A program made the position numbers and the translations under genes. 64,000 nucleotides of DNA, from positions 186,001 through 250,000 of the forward strand of contig NZ_JAAVUV010000009.1 of assembly GCF_018449635.1 (NCBI RefSeq). Direction: 5' to 3'. Shown piece after piece: positions 9,029-20,029 of this stretch; within the stretch, counting starts at the first letter, position 1; each line of letters opens with the position of its first letter. Origin of the DNA: Caballeronia sp. dw_276. GTDB lineage: Bacteria; Pseudomonadota; Gammaproteobacteria; Burkholderiales; Burkholderiaceae. The notes beneath the pieces were generated by a model. The model made no database searches. It saw only the letters and a list, made by a program, of their open reading frames with translations, and was not told the DNA's origin.

Positions 9029-9889
9029 TTACTTCGATAACTCCAGCCGCAACGCCCGCAGCACCGCGCCGCTGTCCGGACGCACCCCGCGCCACAGGAG
9101 AAACGATTCCGCCGCCTGCTCCACGAGCATCCCCAATCCGTCCGATGACCGCGCACCCAGCGTTTGGACGTGGCGCATGAAGACGGTCGGCTGCGCGCTG
9201 TACATCATGTCGTAGGCGAGCGTGCCGGGGCCGATCGAGGTGTCATCGAAGGTGGGCAGCGCGTCGTCCAGACTTCCGGCCGTCGCGTTGACGATCACGT
9301 CGTACGGGCCCGCTTCCACGCTATCCGCACCGCCGCCCGAGAAACGCACGTTTGCGGCGCGGGCGGCATCGGAGAAATGATCGACCAGAATCTGCGCCTT
9401 CGATGCCGTCCGGTTCACGATGGTCAACGCCGCCACGCCGCAATCGAGCATCGGCAGCACAACGCCGCGCGCCGCGCCGCCGGCGCCGAGCAACAACACG
9501 CGCGCGCCCTTCAGCCCAACGCCCAGATTCCCTTCGATATCGCGCACGAGGCCAACGCCGTCGGTGTTGTCGCCGAGGACGCCATCGGCGTTGAACGCCA
9601 GTGTGTTCACTGCGCCCGCTGCCGCTGCGCGCGGCGTGAGCGTGGTGGCGAAAGCGTGTGCATCGAGCTTGAACGGCACCGTCACGTTCATGCCGCGCCC
9701 GCCCGCTTCGATGAACGCGCGGACATCGCCGGCGAATGCGCCGATGGTTCCCAGCACGCGCCCATATTCGACCGGCTCGCCGGTTTGTTCGGCGAAGCGC
9801 GCGTGAATCCACGGGGATTTGCTATGCGCGACCGGATTGCCGATCACCGCATATTGGCCGATACCCTCGCGCTTGACGCCCGATGTCAT
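9029..9889 (-). CDS. aroE: Shikimate dehydrogenase (NADP+)
   Basis: Reduces 3-dehydroshikimate to shikimate. The 286-residue protein shows the substrate site [12 protein letters not shown] at 18-29, catalytic Lys74 (NVTVPFK) and Asp110 (GDNTDGVG), the NADP-binding GAGGAARG, and the NRT segment of the cofactor loop. The start codon overlaps the stop of the RNB exonuclease gene (ATGA), fixing it at 9889. aroQ of the same pathway lies in this window at 16.4 kb, but in a different transcription unit. Confidence 0.97.
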   Translation of the reverse strand: MTSGVKREGIGQYAVIGNPVAHSKSPWIHARFAEQTGEPVEYGRVLGTIGAFAGDVRAFIEAGGRGMNVTVPFKLDAHAFATTLTPRAAAAGAVNTLAFNADGVLGDNTDGVGLVRDIEGNLGVGLKGARVLLLGAGGAARGVVLPMLDCGVAALTIVNRTASKAQILVDHFSDAARAANVRFSGGGADSVEAGPYDVIVNATAGSLDDALPTFDDTSIGPGTLAYDMMYSAQPTVFMRHVQTLGARSSDGLGMLVEQAAESFLLWRGVRPDSGAVLRALRLELSK

Positions 9890-11940
9890 TGCGTAGGCTC
9901 CGTCGCGTCGGGCGTGTTTTCGCCCGCGGGTTCTTCGGTCGGCACCGCTTCCGCCTGCGCCTCGGCCTCGCTTTCGGCGCTCAGATCTTCCGCTTCGACC
10001 AACTCTTCTTCCGGCTCTTCGGGCTGCGTTGCGGCGCCTGAAGGTGCATCGATCACGTGCAGCAACCGGCACGATGCCTCGACCGTGAGTTCATCGAGAT
10101 TCATCACTTCCAGCATCACCTTCGTCCCGCGCGCGTGCACGCCGAGGCCGGGCACATGCAACATCAGCGGAATTTCATCGAGACGCACGAGATCGTCCTT
10201 CACCACCGCCGCCACGACCTGCTTCTTGTTCTCCTGCTTCAACCAGCGCAGACACCAGAAGAATTCCATGCGCCGCTGATGATCGGCGTAGGCGGAATAT
10301 TGGTCATCGAATCCCTGAACGACGGCGAACAAATCCGCGTCTTTCGGTTTGAACGGCGCGACCAGCGCGGCCGTCACGCCATGCCGGACGCACGCGAGCA
10401 ATTGCCATTGATTGACCAGATCGACGTATCGACGCAACGGCGACGTGCTCCACGCATATTGCGCAACCCCGAGCCCCTCGTGCGGCGCGGGCGTGGTCTG
10501 CATGCGCGTGCGCTTCGGACCGGGCGCGCCAAAGCCACGCTGCGAGCGATAAATCCCCGGCACGCTGTGATCGTTGAGAAACGCGCCCCACGATGAATTC
10601 GCGAGAATCGCCAGTTCGGCCACGATCAGATCGAGCGGCGACCCGCGCCGACGCGGCGTGATCTCGATATGCTCGCCTTCCACGTAAAAATTGAAGTCGT
10701 TGTTACGCTGAACTTCGCGACGCAAACCGTAACCTGCGCGCGCTTCCTGACGCTTTTCGAACAGCGCCTGAGCAAGCGGCCACAGCACCGCAATGTCATC
10801 CTTGTGCGGATATTCGCCCGTTCCCGCCGCGAGCGATTCCTCGGTGACGTGTTCATCCAGATAGTTGTGACGCAGATTGCTTTTCACGAACACGCGTTCG
10901 GCGCGCGTTTCGCTGGCGACGATCTCCTGCGTTTCCCGATTCACGATGATGTAAAGCGACAGCGCCGGCCGTAACCCGCCTTCGGCGAGCGTGAACGCTT
11001 CCACGACGCTGTCGGGCAGCATCGTGATCTTGTCGCCGGGCATGTAGACGGTCGAAAGACGCGTGCGCGCGATCGCGTCGATCATGTCGCCGCGCGTGAT
11101 CCCCAACGCCGGCGCCGCGATATGCACGCCGATGCGAACCCGGCCATCGGCGAGATGTTCGACGGAAAACGCGTCATCAATTTCAGTCGTCGTGACGTCG
11201 TCGATGGAAAACGCCTGCACGTCCGCTTCCGGCAGATCGTCCGGCAACGGCGGCACGGTAACCGGCGCGAAGCCCGTCCCGTGCGGGAAAAACTCGGAGA
11301 GAAAGCGCGCTTCATGCAACGCGCGCGCCGACGGAATCCCGCCGACTTCCAGCATCAGCCGCGCTTGCGAAATGCCGCGCGCGGCAGCAGCACCCTCGAG
11401 CGCCTTGTATTCGATGGAATTCTTATCCGGCTTCGTCAGCAAGCCGATCGCCTTGCCCACCAGCGCTTCAGGCAATTTGCCGGCGACGAGTTCCTCTTCG
11501 TAACCCGCCTGCACGAGCGCGAGCTGACGTTTTTTCTCCAGCCCGGCGAGCGCCATCTGCAACTGTTCCTGCGGCGCACGCTGATATTGCCCGCGGCCTT
11601 TCCGGCGGAAATACACCGGCGATCCATGCATGCGCAACACGAGCGCGGCGCGTTCGGTCGCGCCGAATTTATCGCCGAAATAATCCGCGCCGAGTTCCGC
11701 GAAGGGAAATTCGTCTTCCGGCGCGCATTCCCACAGGAAATCCAGATCGATGTCCTTGGCGATGGCGTCGGCCTCTTGCATCAGATCCGCGGCGTTCGGT
11801 TTCTCGAACTCGATCAACACGTCTTTCGCGCGCACCTTCGCGCGCCGTCCGCCCGGCAACTCGACCTGGAAAGCATCGTTTGCCTTCGACAAAACAGCGC
11901 CGGCCTTGAAACTACCCGATTCCTCGAAAAAAACGTTCAC
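9886..11940 (-). CDS. RNB-domain exoribonuclease, RNase II type
   Basis: A 684-residue 3'-5' exoribonuclease. The RNB catalytic block begins near residue 245 with [18 protein letters not shown], carrying the Mg-binding aspartates, and continues with [13 protein letters not shown] and [15 protein letters not shown] later [10 protein letters not shown] and the [15 protein letters not shown] motif are typical of RNase II/R. An N-terminal cold-shock-like region is weakly recognisable, and the acidic tail ([25 protein letters not shown]) is low complexity. It is coupled to aroE by a 4-bp overlap. Shorter than RNase R (about 800), so RNase II-like is the better label. Confidence 0.92.
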   Translation of the reverse strand: MNVFFEESGSFKAGAVLSKANDAFQVELPGGRRAKVRAKDVLIEFEKPNAADLMQEADAIAKDIDLDFLWECAPEDEFPFAELGADYFGDKFGATERAALVLRMHGSPVYFRRKGRGQYQRAPQEQLQMALAGLEKKRQLALVQAGYEEELVAGKLPEALVGKAIGLLTKPDKNSIEYKALEGAAAARGISQARLMLEVGGIPSARALHEARFLSEFFPHGTGFAPVTVPPLPDDLPEADVQAFSIDDVTTTEIDDAFSVEHLADGRVRIGVHIAAPALGITRGDMIDAIARTRLSTVYMPGDKITMLPDSVVEAFTLAEGGLRPALSLYIIVNRETQEIVASETRAERVFVKSNLRHNYLDEHVTEESLAAGTGEYPHKDDIAVLWPLAQALFEKRQEARAGYGLRREVQRNNDFNFYVEGEHIEITPRRRGSPLDLIVAELAILANSSWGAFLNDHSVPGIYRSQRGFGAPGPKRTRMQTTPAPHEGLGVAQYAWSTSPLRRYVDLVNQWQLLACVRHGVTAALVAPFKPKDADLFAVVQGFDDQYSAYADHQRRMEFFWCLRWLKQENKKQVVAAVVKDDLVRLDEIPLMLHVPGLGVHARGTKVMLEVMNLDELTVEASCRLLHVIDAPSGAATQPEEPEEELVEAEDLSAESEAEAQAEAVPTEEPAGENTPDATEPTQ

Positions 11941-12042
11941 TCAGTACTCTCGAAAGACAGTTGGTCGGCAAGGCGTGCAGGCGGGCGTGTTCCCCGGTTG
12001 CCAAGCGCCAGGCCAACGAAAAATGGATGCGCTTGAAAAGTT

Positions 12043-12627
12043 TCAGGCCGCGGCCAGCGGCGGCCGGGCTGCGCAAAACGCCAGTACGTCGTCCATGTAA
12101 CTGGAAAAGTCGCTGATGGCGTGATTGCTGCCCTGGATCAGCGTGGTTTTCACGCCGGGATAATGCTTGAGCATGGTGCGGTAATCGAGCACTTCGTCGC
12201 CCGTGGCCGCTATCAGATAGTAGCGCTCCGGGTGGGTAATCGACGGTACGGAAAGCGCACGCAATTCATCGATATGACGCGGCTCCACCACGATACTTCC
12301 ACCGCCATGCCACAACGGCTGCTCGCCGATGTACGCACTCAGGTCTTCCTGCGGCACGACCGCCGGATTCAGCAGCACGGCGCGCCAGCCGTGTTGCTCG
12401 GCAAGCCACGTTGCGTAGAAGCCGCCAAGCGAACTTCCAACCAGCGTAATTTCTCCGGTAGCCTCTGCGGCGAGCGATTCGGCCAGCGCGATTGCGTCGC
12501 GCGGCGAAACCGGGAGCACGGGACAGCACCATTCATGGCTGAGTCCGAGCTCCTCCAGCCGCGCGCGCATCAATCGAGCCTTGAACGATTGCGGCGACGA
12601 CCGGAAGCCATGCAGATAGAGAATCAC
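12043..12627 (-). CDS. YqiA-family alpha/beta hydrolase (esterase)
   Basis: A 194-residue cytosolic hydrolase with the family start MILYLHGFRSSPQS, nucleophile elbow GSSLGG (Ser66), and a histidine in QGSNHAISDF near residue 174. Length matches E. coli YqiA. The start is GTG at 12627, overlapping the mpl stop as GTGA; no ATG is near, and the overlap supports it. Physiological substrate is unknown; carboxylesterase activity is the family's known in vitro activity. Confidence 0.9.
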   Translation of the reverse strand: MILYLHGFRSSPQSFKARLMRARLEELGLSHEWCCPVLPVSPRDAIALAESLAAEATGEITLVGSSLGGFYATWLAEQHGWRAVLLNPAVVPQEDLSAYIGEQPLWHGGGSIVVEPRHIDELRALSVPSITHPERYYLIAATGDEVLDYRTMLKHYPGVKTTLIQGSNHAISDFSSYMDDVLAFCAARPPLAAA

Positions 12628-14024
12628 TCACGCTCCTTCGTGGCGGGACGCGCCGACAATGCATCCAGCAATTTCTGGTGCACGCCGCCAAATCCGCCGT
12701 TGCTCATGACAAGCACATGATCGCCCGGCTTTGCCGCCGCGACGACCGACTTCACCAGGAGCGCAAGGTCGTCGAACGCGCGGGCTTTATCGCCAAGCGG
12801 GCTCAACGCCGCTTGCAGATCCCAGCCGAGTTTGTCGCGGCCTTCGTGCGCGCCGTAGCCGAAGATCAGTTCGGCGCCCGCGAGACTGGCGGGAAGTTGC
12901 GCTTTCATGGTGCCGAGTTTCATGGTGTTCGAACGCGGTTCCAGCACGGCCAGAATCCGGTTCTGTTCACCGATACGTGTTCGCAACCCCGCCACCGTCG
13001 TTTCGATGGCAGTCGGATGGTGCGCGAAGTCATCGTACACGGTCACGCCGTCGACGCTACCCTTCACTTCCATGCGCCGCTTCACGTTGCGAAACGTCGA
13101 GAGCGATTGCGTCGCTTGCGCGGGCGGAACGCCCACCGAACGCGCCGCCGCAATCGCCGCAAGCGCGTTCAGGCGATTGTGTTCGCCCTGCACTTGCCAG
13201 TCGACTACGCCCATGCGCTCGCCTTCCCAGTAGACGGCGAATTGTTCATCGGCGGGAACGCCTTCGGTTGCCGGTTGCGCTTCCCAGCCGCCTTGCACGC
13301 CGAAACGCTCGACGCCCGACCAGCAACCGCGCGTCAGCACGCGTTCGAGCGCAGCTTCGCGCCCGTTCGTCACGATCCTGCCGACACCCGGCACTGTGCG
13401 CACAAGATGATGAAATTGGGTTTCGATGGCGCCAAGATCCGGGAAGATATCCGCGTGATCGAATTCGAGGTTGTTCAGGAGCGCCGTGCGTGGGCGGTAA
13501 TGGACGAACTTGGAGCGTTTATCGAAGAAAGCGGTGTCGTATTCGTCGGCTTCGATCACGAAGAAACTCGAATCCGTAAGGCGCGCCGAAATTCCGAAAT
13601 TCAGCGGCACCCCGCCGATCAGGAATCCCGGATTGAGGCCCGCATCTTCCAGCAGCCACGCGAGCATGGAACTGGTGGTGGTTTTGCCGTGCGTGCCGGC
13701 GGCCGCGAGGACCCATTTGCCGTTCAGGACGTGTTCGCCGAGCCATTGTGGGCCGGAGGTATATGGCAGGCCGCGATCGAGGATGGCTTCCATCAGGGGA
13801 TTGCCGCGTGTGACCACGTTGCCGATCACGTAGAGATCGGGTTCGAGCGCTATCTGTTCGACGCCATATCCTTCGATCAATTCGATGCCTTGCGCTTCGA
13901 GCTGCGTGCTCATGGGGGGATAGACGCCGGCGTCGCAGCCGGTGACGCGATGTCCGGCTTCGCGCGCGAGGACTGCGAGACCGCCCATGAATGTGCCGCA
14001 GATGCCGAGGATGTGAATGTGCAT
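12624..14024 (-). CDS. mpl: UDP-N-acetylmuramate:L-alanyl-gamma-D-glutamyl-meso-diaminopimelate ligase
   Basis: Murein-peptide recycling ligase that joins the scavenged tripeptide to UDP-MurNAc. The 466-residue product starts MHIHILGICGTFMGG (Rossmann-like Mur ligase domain), has the P-loop AGTHGKTTTSSM near residue 110, the SSFFVIEADEYDTAFFDKRSKF block and VYDDFAHHPTAI in the third domain, all specific to Mpl. The ATG at 14024 matches the family N-terminus. The reading frame stays open for another ~340 bp upstream through a Pro/Thr-coding hexamer tract, judged not translated. It heads the yqiA-rnb-aroE-mtgA block. Confidence 0.96.
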   Translation of the reverse strand: MHIHILGICGTFMGGLAVLAREAGHRVTGCDAGVYPPMSTQLEAQGIELIEGYGVEQIALEPDLYVIGNVVTRGNPLMEAILDRGLPYTSGPQWLGEHVLNGKWVLAAAGTHGKTTTSSMLAWLLEDAGLNPGFLIGGVPLNFGISARLTDSSFFVIEADEYDTAFFDKRSKFVHYRPRTALLNNLEFDHADIFPDLGAIETQFHHLVRTVPGVGRIVTNGREAALERVLTRGCWSGVERFGVQGGWEAQPATEGVPADEQFAVYWEGERMGVVDWQVQGEHNRLNALAAIAAARSVGVPPAQATQSLSTFRNVKRRMEVKGSVDGVTVYDDFAHHPTAIETTVAGLRTRIGEQNRILAVLEPRSNTMKLGTMKAQLPASLAGAELIFGYGAHEGRDKLGWDLQAALSPLGDKARAFDDLALLVKSVVAAAKPGDHVLVMSNGGFGGVHQKLLDALSARPATKERE

Positions 14025-14138
14025 AGAGCTGGTTTTGAGGTCCGTTAGCACGGGGGGAAGTTTGGGAATATTCCTGCGCCCGGAAGGGGGATATTGTAAC
14101 TGACGCCCGGGGGGCGAATGCTGGCGCGGGAGGGGGGC

Positions 14139-14955
<817 letters not shown>

Positions 14956-15021
14956 GCAAGAAAAAACCTTGTCCGCCCAAGCGTCAGCGCCCCTCCTCCC
15001 CCTTCCGGTATCATCCTCATC

Positions 15022-15669
15022 ATGATTCGCAAACCTCATTTCGACCCCCAGCGCGTCCGCGAGGAAATCGCCATCGCGGCGGCGCGAATGATCGCCGAAG
15101 ACGGTCTCGACTACTCCACCGCCAAGCGCAAGGCCGCCCGCCAGGTAATCGGCGAAACCCGCGTCAGCGGCGAATGGCTCCCCGATAACACGCAAATCGA
15201 AGAAGAAATCCGCGAGTACCAGGCAATCTTTCAAAGCGAAAGTCAACCCGCCGTCCTGCGCCGGATGCGCGAAGTCACCCTCGACTGGATGCAGCGCCTA
15301 AAGCCATTCAACCCGTACGTCACAGGCGCCGTGTTGAACGGCACCGCCGGCGAGCACTCAGACATCCATCTGCAATGTTTCTGCGATAACCCCAAGGAAG
15401 TCGCCATCTATCTGCTGAACGCGAACATCCAATACGATGTCTCCGAGACCCGCCACTTCGCTGGCCGTGGCTATGTGGAAACCCTGAGCTTTCTCACGCG
15501 GCCCTCGCGCGACGAAGAACCCATGGGCCTGCACATCGCGCTCTACGATACCAACGACCTCCGGGGCGCCGTACGCGCCGACGGCCGCGGCAAACTTGCC
15601 CGCGCGAACGCCGCCGCTGTCCAGGCGCTGCTCGACGAACCACCTTCTACACCGGCCACATCACTATGA
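15022..15669 (+). CDS. Conserved betaproteobacterial protein, possibly nucleotidyltransferase-like
   Basis: A 215-residue protein whose function I do not recognise with certainty. The N-terminal half is helical and charged (DYSTAKRKAARQVIGETR). The centre reads LNGTAGEHSDIHLQCFCDNPKEVAIYLL, which resembles the GS..x(S)DIDL signature of minimal nucleotidyltransferases with His in place of the second acidic residue. The C-terminal HIALYDTNDLRGA may supply the third acidic strand. Its stop overlaps the ATG of the thioredoxin-like gene by 4 bp (ATGA), so the two are co-translated. The right arm of the long palindrome ends 66 bp upstream. Confidence 0.75.
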   Translation: MIRKPHFDPQRVREEIAIAAARMIAEDGLDYSTAKRKAARQVIGETRVSGEWLPDNTQIEEEIREYQAIFQSESQPAVLRRMREVTLDWMQRLKPFNPYVTGAVLNGTAGEHSDIHLQCFCDNPKEVAIYLLNANIQYDVSETRHFAGRGYVETLSFLTRPSRDEEPMGLHIALYDTNDLRGAVRADGRGKLARANAAAVQALLDEPPSTPATSL

Positions 15670-16214
15670 AACCCATGCGCATCGTAGTCGCCCTGATCGT
15701 TGCCATCGCGGCGACCGGCGGCGGTTTTTACGCAAGCCACCTGATCTTGGGCGGCAGCCCGAGCGAAGCGGCCATGACGACATCGGCGAAAAGCAATGCC
15801 GTCGATGACCTCTGGAAACAGCAACTGCAGATGGCCGCCGGCACGCAGCAAAACCTGGCATCGTTCAAAGGCAAACCTGTCGTGGTGAACTTCTGGGCGT
15901 CATGGTGCGGCCCGTGCGTCAAGGAAATGCCGACGCTCGCCGCGTTGCATCGCGAATATGAGAAGAAAGGCATTACGTTCATTGGCCTCGGCGTCGATTC
16001 CGAGAAGAACGTGAATGCGTTCCTGCAGAAGGTGCCGGTCGATTACCCCATCTATATTGCGGGCTTCGGCGGCGCGGACCTGGCTCGCAGCTTCGGCAAC
16101 AACGCCGGCGCCCTGCCTTTTACGGTTGTCATCGACGCAAAGGGCAACATCCGCTCGACCAAGCTCGGCGAAGTCGATCCAAAAGAGCTGAAAGCGACGC
16201 TGGATGCCCTTTGA
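15666..16214 (+). CDS. TlpA/ResA-like membrane-anchored thioredoxin
   Basis: A 182-residue periplasmic thiol-disulfide reductase. One N-terminal membrane segment (about residues 5-24, IVVALIVAIAATGGGFYASHL) anchors it; the thioredoxin fold follows, with the redox site WASWCGPC (Cys81, Cys84) and the TlpA signature VVNFWASWCGPCVKEMP. The cis-proline region is GALPFTVVID. Likely role is reduction of periplasmic disulfides, for example of apocytochrome c; the partner is not shown. Coupled to the upstream gene by ATGA. Confidence 0.92.
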   Translation: MKPMRIVVALIVAIAATGGGFYASHLILGGSPSEAAMTTSAKSNAVDDLWKQQLQMAAGTQQNLASFKGKPVVVNFWASWCGPCVKEMPTLAALHREYEKKGITFIGLGVDSEKNVNAFLQKVPVDYPIYIAGFGGADLARSFGNNAGALPFTVVIDAKGNIRSTKLGEVDPKELKATLDAL

Positions 16215-16415
16215 GCCTCTTGTTGATGCGGGTCAAATCGAAACGATTCACGTAAAGTTAACAGTAATTCGGCGAACTTTGCCCGAAAATGCGTGCAAAA
16301 TGCGCGTGTACACACGCAACGCTCCCGAGCCGGGAGCCTGTGCGGCGTTGTAAAACTAGACAAAATTCTCTAAAGGGCGCTAAAGTGCGCCCAACTCCGC
16401 ATAAACCAAAGCCCT

Positions 16416-16868
16416 ATGTCACGACTGCTGGTGCTTCACGGCCCTAATCTAAACCTGCTCGGCACTCGCGAGCCGGACGTCTACGGCCGGGTCACGCTCG
16501 CTCAGATCGATCAAGCGCTGGCAGACAAGGCAAAGGCGGCAGGCGCGGAATTGTCGTCATTTCAGAGCAATCACGAAGGCGCGATCGTCGACCGCATTCA
16601 GCAAGCGCGCACTGAACAAGTGGACTTCGTGCTGATCAATCCGGCCGCGTACACCCATACGAGCGTCGCGATCCGCGATGCACTTGCGGGCGTCGCGCTG
16701 CCGTTCGTCGAGATTCATCTGTCGAACGTCCACAAGCGGGAAGCTTTCCGGCATCACTCTTATTTCTCCGATCTCGCTGAAGCCGTGATTTGCGGCCTCG
16801 GCTGGAAAGGCTATCTGTATGCGCTCGACTTTGCACTCGAACGCGTTGCCCTGAAGACGCGCGATTGA
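16416..16868 (+). CDS. aroQ: Type II 3-dehydroquinate dehydratase
   Basis: Dodecameric enzyme converting 3-dehydroquinate to 3-dehydroshikimate. The 150-residue protein has [18 protein letters not shown] with catalytic Tyr23, the substrate segment [16 protein letters not shown], and catalytic His101 in [17 protein letters not shown]. The length is typical. The aroQ-accB-accC order is widespread in proteobacteria. It is preceded by 201 bp that should carry a promoter. Confidence 0.98.
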   Translation: MSRLLVLHGPNLNLLGTREPDVYGRVTLAQIDQALADKAKAAGAELSSFQSNHEGAIVDRIQQARTEQVDFVLINPAAYTHTSVAIRDALAGVALPFVEIHLSNVHKREAFRHHSYFSDLAEAVICGLGWKGYLYALDFALERVALKTRD

Positions 16869-17023
16869 GTCGCGATCCGCACGCAAAGGCTGGATCGAGC
16901 GCACACCGTGACGCGGAGCCAGCGTCTGCAGCGCCCGACGATGCACCCGTCAGCGGCACCCAAAAACCAAGTCAAGCACCGGAAAACGCTTCCGGTCACC
17001 AAGCATTGAAAGGGGAATTTTCG

Positions 17024-17512
17024 ATGGACCTTCGTAAACTCAAAACGCTGATCGACCTCGTCTCTGAATCCGGTATCTCGGAACTCGAAGTGACCGAGGG
17101 CGAAGGCAAGGTTCGCATCGTCAAGAATGCCGCGCCGGTCTACATGCAGGCCCCGCAGTACATGCCGCAAGGCCAGATGGGCCAAGCGCCGCAATACAGC
17201 CAGCCGGGCGATGCAGGCAACGGCGGCGGCTCTGCCGCAGGCGCGCCGGCCACGCCCGCTGCCGTTGTGCAGCAAGGACACGTGGTGACTTCGCCGATGG
17301 TCGGCTCGTTCTATCGCGCGCCGTCGCCGGGCGCCGACGCGTTCGTGCAAGTAGGCGATACGGTCAAGGAAGGGCAGACGCTTTGCATTATCGAAGCAAT
17401 GAAGCTGCTCAATGAAATCGAGTCGGACAAGTCTGGCGTCGTGAAGGAAATCCTGGTCGAGAACGGCCAGGCCGTCGAGTACGGTCAGCCGCTCTTCGTG
17501 ATCGGCGATTGA
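17024..17512 (+). CDS. accB: Acetyl-CoA carboxylase biotin carboxyl carrier protein
   Basis: Carries biotin between the carboxylase and carboxyltransferase of acetyl-CoA carboxylase, first step of fatty acid synthesis. The 162-residue protein has the N-terminal dimerisation part ([23 protein letters not shown]), a Pro/Ala/Gly/Gln linker (about residues 37-85), and the biotinyl domain with EAMKLLNEI, biotinylated Lys127. The start at 17024 has AAAGGGGA upstream and matches the family N-terminus. Confidence 0.98.
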   Translation: MDLRKLKTLIDLVSESGISELEVTEGEGKVRIVKNAAPVYMQAPQYMPQGQMGQAPQYSQPGDAGNGGGSAAGAPATPAAVVQQGHVVTSPMVGSFYRAPSPGADAFVQVGDTVKEGQTLCIIEAMKLLNEIESDKSGVVKEILVENGQAVEYGQPLFVIGD

Positions 17513-17683
17513 TTTCCCGCGCTTCGACCGGGGCGTCGCACGCAGCACGCGCGCCCGGTGAAACGCAGCACTCGGGCACTCGCCGCGTTTGTCGGACAGA
17601 CAACGGGCGAGAAGCGCCGCCGATCTCCCAGGAACGCCTCGGACCCTTGTCCCGGCGATCCATCGATGAGTCGAAACCTTGCT

Positions 17684-19066
17684 ATGTTTGAAAAAATTCT
17701 CATTGCGAACCGTGGTGAAATCGCGCTGCGAATCCAGCGCGCCTGCCGCGAACTCGGCGTCAAGACGGTCATCGTCTATTCGGAAGCCGATAAAGAAGCG
17801 AAGTACGTGAAACTGGCCGACGAAGCCGTGTGTATTGGACCGGCTCCGTCCAACCTGAGCTACCTCAACATGCCGGCGCTGATCAGCGCGGCCGAAGTCA
17901 CCGATGCCGAAGCGATCCACCCCGGCTACGGTTTCCTGTCGGAGAACGCGGATTTCGCGGAACGCGTCGAGCAGTCGGGCTTCACGTTCATCGGCCCGCG
18001 TCCGGAAACGATCCGCATGATGGGCGACAAGGTCTCCGCCAAGCAGACGATGATCAAGACCGGCGTGCCGTGCGTGCCGGGTTCTGAAGGTGCGTTGCCC
18101 GACGATCCTAAGGAGATCGTGAAAATTGCGCGCGCCGTGGGTTATCCGGTGATCATCAAGGCGGCGGGCGGCGGCGGCGGCCGCGGCATGCGCGTGGTGC
18201 ACACAGAAGCGGCGCTGGTCAACGCAGTGAACATGACCCGCGAAGAAGCCGGCCGCGCGTTCGGTAATCCGCAGGTCTACATGGAAAAATTCCTGGAGAA
18301 CCCGCGGCATATCGAAATCCAGATCCTCGCCGATTCGTTCCGTAACGCAATCTGGCTCGGCGAACGCGATTGCTCCATGCAGCGCCGTCACCAGAAGGTG
18401 ATCGAAGAAGCGCCGGCGCCGGGCATTCCGCGCCGCCTGATCGACCGGATTGGCGATCGTTGCGCCGATGCCTGCAAGAAGATGGGTTATCTCGGCGCGG
18501 GCACGTTCGAATTCCTGTACGAAAACAACGAGTTTTATTTCATCGAAATGAACACGCGCGTACAGGTCGAGCATCCGGTGACGGAGCTGATCACGGGCGT
18601 GGATATCGTTCAGGAACAAATTCGTATTGCCGCCGGCGAAAAGCTCGCGTTCCGCCAGAAGGACATTCAGTTCCGCGGTCACGCGATCGAATGCCGGATC
18701 AACGCGGAAGATCCGTTCAAGTTCACGCCGTCGCCGGGACGTCTTACGTCGTGGCATGCGCCGGGCGGCCCGGGAATTCGCGTCGACTCGCACGTGTACA
18801 ACGGTTATTTCGTTCCGCCGAACTACGATTCGATGATCGGCAAGCTGATCTCGTACGGTGCGACCCGTGAGCAGGCGATCAACCGCATGCGCATTGCGTT
18901 GTCGGAGATGGTCGTGGAAGGCATCTCGACCAACATCCCGCTGCATCGCGAGATGATGATCGATGCCAAGTTCGTCGAAGGCGGCACGAGCATTCACTAC
19001 CTCGAAAACAAGCTTGCCGCGCGCAAGGCGGCCGCCGCCGTCGCCGCGGAAGACGCAGCACTATAA
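17684..19066 (+). CDS. accC: Acetyl-CoA carboxylase biotin carboxylase subunit
   Basis: ATP-grasp enzyme that carboxylates biotin on AccB. The 460-residue protein has the N-terminal [27 protein letters not shown], the glycine-rich ATP loop [12 protein letters not shown], the metal site [16 protein letters not shown], and the C-terminal domain. The start at 17684 matches the family; an in-frame ATG at 17666 would add six residues. It lies 171 bp after accB and 15 bp before prmA. Confidence 0.98.
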   Translation: MFEKILIANRGEIALRIQRACRELGVKTVIVYSEADKEAKYVKLADEAVCIGPAPSNLSYLNMPALISAAEVTDAEAIHPGYGFLSENADFAERVEQSGFTFIGPRPETIRMMGDKVSAKQTMIKTGVPCVPGSEGALPDDPKEIVKIARAVGYPVIIKAAGGGGGRGMRVVHTEAALVNAVNMTREEAGRAFGNPQVYMEKFLENPRHIEIQILADSFRNAIWLGERDCSMQRRHQKVIEEAPAPGIPRRLIDRIGDRCADACKKMGYLGAGTFEFLYENNEFYFIEMNTRVQVEHPVTELITGVDIVQEQIRIAAGEKLAFRQKDIQFRGHAIECRINAEDPFKFTPSPGRLTSWHAPGGPGIRVDSHVYNGYFVPPNYDSMIGKLISYGATREQAINRMRIALSEMVVEGISTNIPLHREMMIDAKFVEGGTSIHYLENKLAARKAAAAVAAEDAAL

Positions 19067-19081
19067 GTAAGGCAGCAAAAG

Positions 19082-19984
19082 ATGAGCTACCGGGAATTGA
19101 TCGCCGAGCTGGACCGGGAACACGCGGAAGCGTTGTCGGACGCGTTGCTGGAATTGGGCGCGCTGTCGGTATCGGTGGAAGACGCCGACGCCGATACCCC
19201 CGACGAGCAACCTCTGTTCGGCGAGCCCGGCCTCACGCCGGACCAGAAGGCGTGGAATCGTTCGCGCGTGGTCGCGCTGCTGTCCAATGACGCCGATCCC
19301 GCCGTGCTGCTCGCGGCGGCGGCGAACGAAATAGGCTTGAAGGACGCGCCTTCGTTCACGTTGCGCGACGTCGAGGATCAGGACTGGGTACGTCTCACGC
19401 AATCTCAGTTCGATCCGATTCCCATTGGCAAGCGGATCTGGGTCGTGCCGTCCTGGCACGATGCGCCCGAACCCGACGCGCTCGTGCTCGAACTCGATCC
19501 GGGTCTTGCGTTCGGTACCGGAAGCCACCCGACCACGCGGCTTTGCATGGAGTGGATCGAGCAATCGGTTTTCCAGAATCAGTCCGTGCTCGACTACGGT
19601 TGTGGTTCCGGAATCCTCGCGATTCTTGCGAAAAAATGTGGTGCAAATCCGGTGATTGGAATCGATATCGATCCGCAAGCCGTCGAGTCCGCGCGCCAGA
19701 ACAGCGAGCGCAATCACGCGGAAGTCACCTACGGTTTGCCCGACGATCTGGCCGAAGGACAGTTCGATATTGTGGTCGCCAACATCTTGTCGAACCCGCT
19801 GAAACTAATGGCGTCGATGCTTTCCGCGCGCGTGAAACCGGGCGGACGCATTGCTTTATCGGGCATTCTTGCGCGTCAGGCCGATGAAGTTGCAGCCGTG
19901 TACGCGCGCTGGATCGACATCAGCGTGTGGCGCGAGCACGAAGGATGGGTATGTCTTGCCGGTACCCGCCGCGAAAGCCTTTAG
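19082..19984 (+). CDS. prmA: Ribosomal protein L11 methyltransferase
   Basis: SAM-dependent methyltransferase that trimethylates ribosomal protein L11. The 300-residue product has the N-terminal substrate domain and the SAM fold: [34 protein letters not shown] (motif I), [12 protein letters not shown], and the NPPY-like motif [10 protein letters not shown]. It follows accC by 15 bp, the common proteobacterial arrangement. Confidence 0.97.
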   Translation: MSYRELIAELDREHAEALSDALLELGALSVSVEDADADTPDEQPLFGEPGLTPDQKAWNRSRVVALLSNDADPAVLLAAAANEIGLKDAPSFTLRDVEDQDWVRLTQSQFDPIPIGKRIWVVPSWHDAPEPDALVLELDPGLAFGTGSHPTTRLCMEWIEQSVFQNQSVLDYGCGSGILAILAKKCGANPVIGIDIDPQAVESARQNSERNHAEVTYGLPDDLAEGQFDIVVANILSNPLKLMASMLSARVKPGGRIALSGILARQADEVAAVYARWIDISVWREHEGWVCLAGTRRESL

Positions 19985-20029
19985 AATAGCGCCATCGTCC
20001 TTCTACTGGCCTCTGGCCTTCGGCTAACT

